Shown here: one piece after another, positions 61,501-64,000 of the stretch
Layout: each line of letters starts with the position of its first letter
Numbering within the stretch: the first letter of the stretch is position 1
Assembly (NCBI GenBank): GCA_004292855.1
Contig: RDXN01000057.1
Coordinates: 24,947 to 88,946 of the forward strand
Direction of reading: 5' to 3'
Origin: Cytophagales bacterium
GTDB taxonomy: Bacteria > Bacteroidota > Bacteroidia > Cytophagales > Spirosomataceae
DNA: 64,000 bases
The notes under the pieces: generated by a model
What the model saw: only the letters and a program-made list of their open reading frames with translations
Databases searched by the model: none
What the model was told of the DNA's origin: nothing
Made by a program: the position numbers and the translations under genes

Positions 61501-61934
61501 GCCAAAAATCGGCGGTGATGAATCTGGTCGCCGGTCAGAAATACTACGTCGAGATTTTGCACAAAGAAGGCGGTGGGGGCGATAACGTGGCCGTTGGCTG
61601 GACCGGGCCGGGCATTTCGGCCATCACCGTCATTGGCGGGGTCAACATTGCGCCGTATGTGGTGCCGGGATCAGCCCGCGTGGCCGTGAGCGAGCCAGAA
61701 AATGTCCGTGTGCAGGTCTATCCGAACCCCGTAAGCCAGGAACTGACCGTGGTGGGCCTGTTGACCGAATCGACGGTGGAGATTATCGGGTCGGATGGCC
61801 GGGTGATGCGCCGACACGAACACGTGACCGACCGGAGTCAACTTACGGTGAGTGAGCTGAATACGGGGTTATACGTGGTCCGAATCAGCAATGAAGTGCA
61901 AGGTGTGGTAAACCGAAAAATCGTCAAGCAATGA
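58569..61934 (+). CDS. Large secreted multidomain protein with type IX sorting domain
   Basis: An 1121-residue exported protein. Signal peptide residues 1-20. An N-terminal beta-rich domain is followed by a fibronectin type III-like domain (about 255-330), a bacterial Ig-like BIG2 domain (about 500-590: VTVSPGSTTMLVGNSAQL), a PKD domain (about 600-690: YEWNFGDGSANQS), a PA14 domain (about 880-1010: YTFYVAGDDYVDLHL, a likely glycan-binding module) and a C-terminal type IX secretion domain (VQVYPNPVSQELTV, LNTGLYVVRI). It should be carried over the outer membrane and attached to the surface. It overlaps the DUF1800 gene by 4 nt. A glycan-binding or adhesive role is likely. Confidence 0.9.
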   Translation: MKKLVLLFFLVMHWCVAKAQVDYSFSGSSGTYTPLSGATTAALTAANPGGKTLLDEAFANNVPIGFSFQYNGLNYSAIHLNANGVASLGAPYLASSTDPTYDQNELRAATGFRGATRPALAPFWDNLAFTNAADLTYKTEGAAPNRVFTAQWQNMAWQGGSPALSFQLKLYETTNVVEFVCRQESNIGGSGRSASIGITAETGAALLDEETVAYLSLGNAGSSPPVSSTLETETIADRPATGQVYRFTPSTCAAPAGLRTVAYSQNAATIQWTGRAGSGGYQYAINNMEVVPNTLTNTGQTEVTLTGLVPNQAYYVYVRNGCGSPWRVMSFKTPTVASVPYSEGFEAALDNALPRNMRRENVSNSFADVFWQTSNGVSAATGSKAAFNSAPFVTGQTWLYTPGLSLVGGTAYQVSFKTATTAGPQGLEVRWGTQVGAAAMTNTLFNQGAIANGAYQTNTSSFVAPATGTYYIGFLYKSAPNNGLLTLDDIAVTVDANVVAVTGVTVSPGSTTMLVGNSAQLTATVLPANASNKTVSWSSNNTAVATVDNNGLIIGVGAGTATITVTTADGNRTATSSVVITAPTVNQKPVAVLNASTSSGVAPLAVSFNANGSSDPDAGNTIAGYEWNFGDGSANQSVAAPSHSFTATGIFTVTLRVRDNNNLLSDPVTRTITVTAPTSPTSSTGTSGTALALWDFAGKGGQNNLLATTKVADVGTATAQLGAGLAVINYLGNGLTGTEQTATNLAGALSGNDFFSFRVAPVAGKNLTINKVDIRPVSQNVSRTFVVFSSVNGFSSGAQLGTFTGQDGQGAALQSLTISNHNSLTGTVEFRVYVYGPTNFYESTGVGNRNGAAGAYDLAVFGSSGTVSNPPVANTGKIIREFWSGVSGNETSLIPVAQPPSGTAILTSLEGPTNWADSYGARIRGYVIPSTTGAYTFYVAGDDYVDLHLSSNDNPANKTRIAFVAGWTTSRLWTKYPSQKSAVMNLVAGQKYYVEILHKEGGGGDNVAVGWTGPGISAITVIGGVNIAPYVVPGSARVAVSEPENVRVQVYPNPVSQELTVVGLLTESTVEIIGSDGRVMRRHEHVTDRSQLTVSELNTGLYVVRISNEVQGVVNRKIVKQ

Positions 61935-63946
61935 ACTACATAATGCCCAAAAATAGCAAGTGGATAGCTCTGTTCGGCCTTGTTGGTCTGGCCAGCTTTA
62001 CCACCAATGCCCAGGATGTTATCTCTATTTCGACCCTGACGTCGGACCTCAACGAACGCTGGCCCCAACCGGCCACGGTCGTGATTCGTCGGAGCGGGGG
62101 CGTGCGGGCCGTAACGGTGCCCATCACGTTTGGCGGGTCGGCCACGAAAGCCGTCGATTATGCGTCCTCTGCCGGGTCGAGCGTGACCATTCCGGTGGGT
62201 GCCCGCGAGGTGTGGGTGCAGATTCGCCCCTTGACCGATGGCCTCACCGAACCCACCGAAACAGTGCAGGTACAGGTGCAGCCGTCAGCCGGATTTACGG
62301 TGTCGGGCAACAACTCGGTGTCGATTAACTTGCTGGATAACAGCGGCTCTCCAACCGACGACGAGGCCACCCGGTTCCTGATTCAGGCCGGTTTCGGGGC
62401 CGACCCCGACGAGTTGGCCGAGGTGAAAGCCCTCGGTTTCGAGGGGTGGATCAACCAACAGATTACGCGCCCGAAAGGGTATCTGCAACCTGTGATTCAA
62501 GCCCGGCGGGCGGCTGGCAAAGACGTATTTCACCCATCGACCAAAATTGCGCTTTGGACACAGGCCATGCGTCGGCGGAACCCACCGGGTGGGGGCACGG
62601 TGCAGACGGACGTGTTGCGTCAGCGGGTTACGTATTCGCTGCTCCAGATTTTTGTGATCTCGCAGAACGTAGATGCCCTGCTGGTCAATTCGGAAGGGGT
62701 TACCAATTACTACGACCGGCTCATGGATGGTGCGTTTGGCAACTTCCGCCAGTTACTGTTCGACGTGACGATGCACCCCTGCATGGGCGTGTACCTGAGC
62801 CACGTGGGCAACCGCAAACCCGACCCCAGCATCAACCGCTTCCCCGACGAGAACTACGCCCGCGAGATCATGCAGTTGTTCAGCATCGGGTTGTGGGAGT
62901 TGAACCAAGACGGCACCCGCAAGCTCGACGGCAATGGTCAGCCCATTCCGACGTACACCAACCGCGACATAACCCAGTTTGCGCGGGTTTTCACGGGTTT
63001 TCAATATGGTGGCCCCACAACCACAGAGTTCGATTATTCGGGCGAAAGCTACCTGTATCCGATGAAGGTGTGGGATCGGGAACACGACATGGACGCCAAA
63101 ACGTTGTTGCGCGGAACCGTGCTGCCCGCCCGTACGTACAACGGGGCCAACACGCAGGTGCAGGGGATGCTCGACGTGAACGCGGCTATCGACAACCTGT
63201 TTAACCACCCCAACGTGGGGCCGTTTATCGGGCGGTTGCTCATTCAGCGGTTGGTTACGTCGAACCCCAGCCCGGCCTACATCAGCCGGGTGGCGGGCGC
63301 GTTCAACAACAACGGTTCCGGTGTTCGGGGCGATATGGGGGCGGTGGTGAAAGCCATTTTGCTGGACCCCGAAGCCCGCTCATTTGACAAGACGCTGGAC
63401 CCGGCTTTTGGCAAAATGCGCGAGCCGTACATGACGCTCATGAACATGGCCAAGACGTTCAACGCCCAGCCGCAAAGTGGCGATTACGAGAGTGCTACCT
63501 ACATGTACGATTTCTATTTGCAGGAGCCGTTTCAGTCGCCGAGTGTATTTAATTTTTACTCGCCCAACTACCGGCCTTTTGGTGAGTTGACCGCGCTGAA
63601 CCTGTACGCCCCCGAATTTCAGATTCTGACGGCAGTAACGGCCATCGAAACGCAGAATAACCTGCTCAATTCGGTGGAGAACCAGATTTCGCGCTGGGGA
63701 GCAACACCACAAAACGCGCTCAAACTCGATTTCTCCGGCGAAATCCCGCTGGCCAACGACCCCGACGCCCTGATTCGGCGGTTGTCGACCCGCATGACGG
63801 GTGGCACGCTTCGGCCGCGCAGTTTTCAGAACATTCGGGAGGCCGTTCTCAAGATCACGACGGCCAACGCCAACTGGCAAACCGACCGCATCAAAATGGC
63901 TGCTTACCTGATCGGGTCAAGCTCCGAGTTCAACATTCAAAAATAA
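61931..63946 (+). CDS. DUF1800 family protein with Calx-beta domain
   Basis: A 671-residue exported protein. Signal peptide (to about residue 28, TTNAQ), a Calx-beta-type domain (about 30-130: AVDYASSAGSSVTIPVGARE, LTEPTETVQVQV), then a DUF1800 domain (about 140-670: ATRFLIQAGFGADPDEL, FPDENYAREIMQLFSIGLWE, GPFIGRLLIQRLVTSNPSP). DUF1800 proteins are nearly always encoded just before a DUF1501 protein, and the pair is associated with export; the biochemical role is unknown. The start overlaps the upstream stop (ATGA); a second Met 12 nt later is possible. Confidence 0.92.
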   Translation: MNYIMPKNSKWIALFGLVGLASFTTNAQDVISISTLTSDLNERWPQPATVVIRRSGGVRAVTVPITFGGSATKAVDYASSAGSSVTIPVGAREVWVQIRPLTDGLTEPTETVQVQVQPSAGFTVSGNNSVSINLLDNSGSPTDDEATRFLIQAGFGADPDELAEVKALGFEGWINQQITRPKGYLQPVIQARRAAGKDVFHPSTKIALWTQAMRRRNPPGGGTVQTDVLRQRVTYSLLQIFVISQNVDALLVNSEGVTNYYDRLMDGAFGNFRQLLFDVTMHPCMGVYLSHVGNRKPDPSINRFPDENYAREIMQLFSIGLWELNQDGTRKLDGNGQPIPTYTNRDITQFARVFTGFQYGGPTTTEFDYSGESYLYPMKVWDREHDMDAKTLLRGTVLPARTYNGANTQVQGMLDVNAAIDNLFNHPNVGPFIGRLLIQRLVTSNPSPAYISRVAGAFNNNGSGVRGDMGAVVKAILLDPEARSFDKTLDPAFGKMREPYMTLMNMAKTFNAQPQSGDYESATYMYDFYLQEPFQSPSVFNFYSPNYRPFGELTALNLYAPEFQILTAVTAIETQNNLLNSVENQISRWGATPQNALKLDFSGEIPLANDPDALIRRLSTRMTGGTLRPRSFQNIREAVLKITTANANWQTDRIKMAAYLIGSSSEFNIQK

Positions 63947-63953
63947 GCACCCC

Positions 63954-64000
63954 ATGAAATCATCGTCAAAAAATACGATCAATCGTCGTCAGTTTCTGGG
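63954..64000 (+). CDS. Start of a DUF1501 family protein gene (cut by window edge)
   Basis: Only fifteen complete codons are present. The sequence MKSSSKNTINRRQFL is a twin-arginine export leader, and the gene begins 8 nt after the DUF1800 stop, where a DUF1501 gene is expected. The assignment rests on the leader and on this conserved gene order. Confidence 0.65.
   Translation, partial: MKSSSKNTINRRQFL

Overview
The window comes from a member of the Bacteroidota, most likely Cytophagales and close to Spirosomaceae (Spirosoma, Fibrella, Rudanella and relatives). The signs are SusC/SusD pairs, a hybrid two-component sensor with an AraC output, a type IX secretion C-terminal domain, DUF1800 followed by DUF1501, scarce Shine-Dalgarno sequences, and several promoters of the Bacteroidota form TTG-N17-23-TAnnTTTG. 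Base composition is GC-rich apart from a few AT-rich islands (the first 650 bases and 26.3-26.8 kb). The genus is inference.

Layout. 1-723: no protein gene, but two tandem structured RNA-like units, each ending in an intrinsic terminator. 724-7354: a two-component pair, proA, nrdA and a type B L31 gene. 7431-11818: a lipoprotein, lipase-like hydrolase and propeller lipoprotein operon, and a LuxR-type regulator whose receiver has lost its phosphorylation residues. 11957-26195: a partly decayed glycan-use locus. It holds the stump of a SusD gene and a broken secreted protein gene, then a symporter, a PIN toxin-antitoxin pair, GH2, an FAD oxidoreductase, two exported enolase-superfamily proteins, GH28 and an ADP-ribosylglycohydrolase-fold protein. 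It carries a nested inverted-repeat element and an in-frame palindrome inside the FAD gene. 26334-28323: a dead IS3-family element joining fragments of two unrelated genes, the scar of a deletion.

28358-38967 (minus strand) is the most interesting region. A nine-gene, tightly packed operon encodes a cytochrome P450 with its ferredoxin and ferredoxin reductase, an SDR dehydrogenase, an aldehyde dehydrogenase, a two-subunit ATP-dependent phosphotransferase of the phenylphosphate-synthase type, and two paralogous HD hydrolases. Upstream lies a MEDS-BTAD (SARP-like) activator gene. The operon promoter carries an 11-bp-spaced direct repeat 9 bp upstream of the -7 element, the geometry expected of a SARP site. 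I read this as a catabolic route that hydroxylates, oxidises and phosphorylates a hydrophobic or alicyclic/aromatic alcohol; the substrate is unknown.

39200-64000: a polysaccharide utilisation locus with a hybrid two-component sensor, an FG-GAP/UnbV protein, a GntR regulator, SusD, SusC, two GH30 enzymes, a propeller-type secreted protein, a type IX-secreted multidomain protein, DUF1800, and the start of a DUF1501 gene. One GH30 enzyme is fused to ankyrin repeats. A tandem G-rich motif is shared between the SusC/GH30-ankyrin divergent promoter and the promoter of the second GH30 gene, suggesting one regulon.
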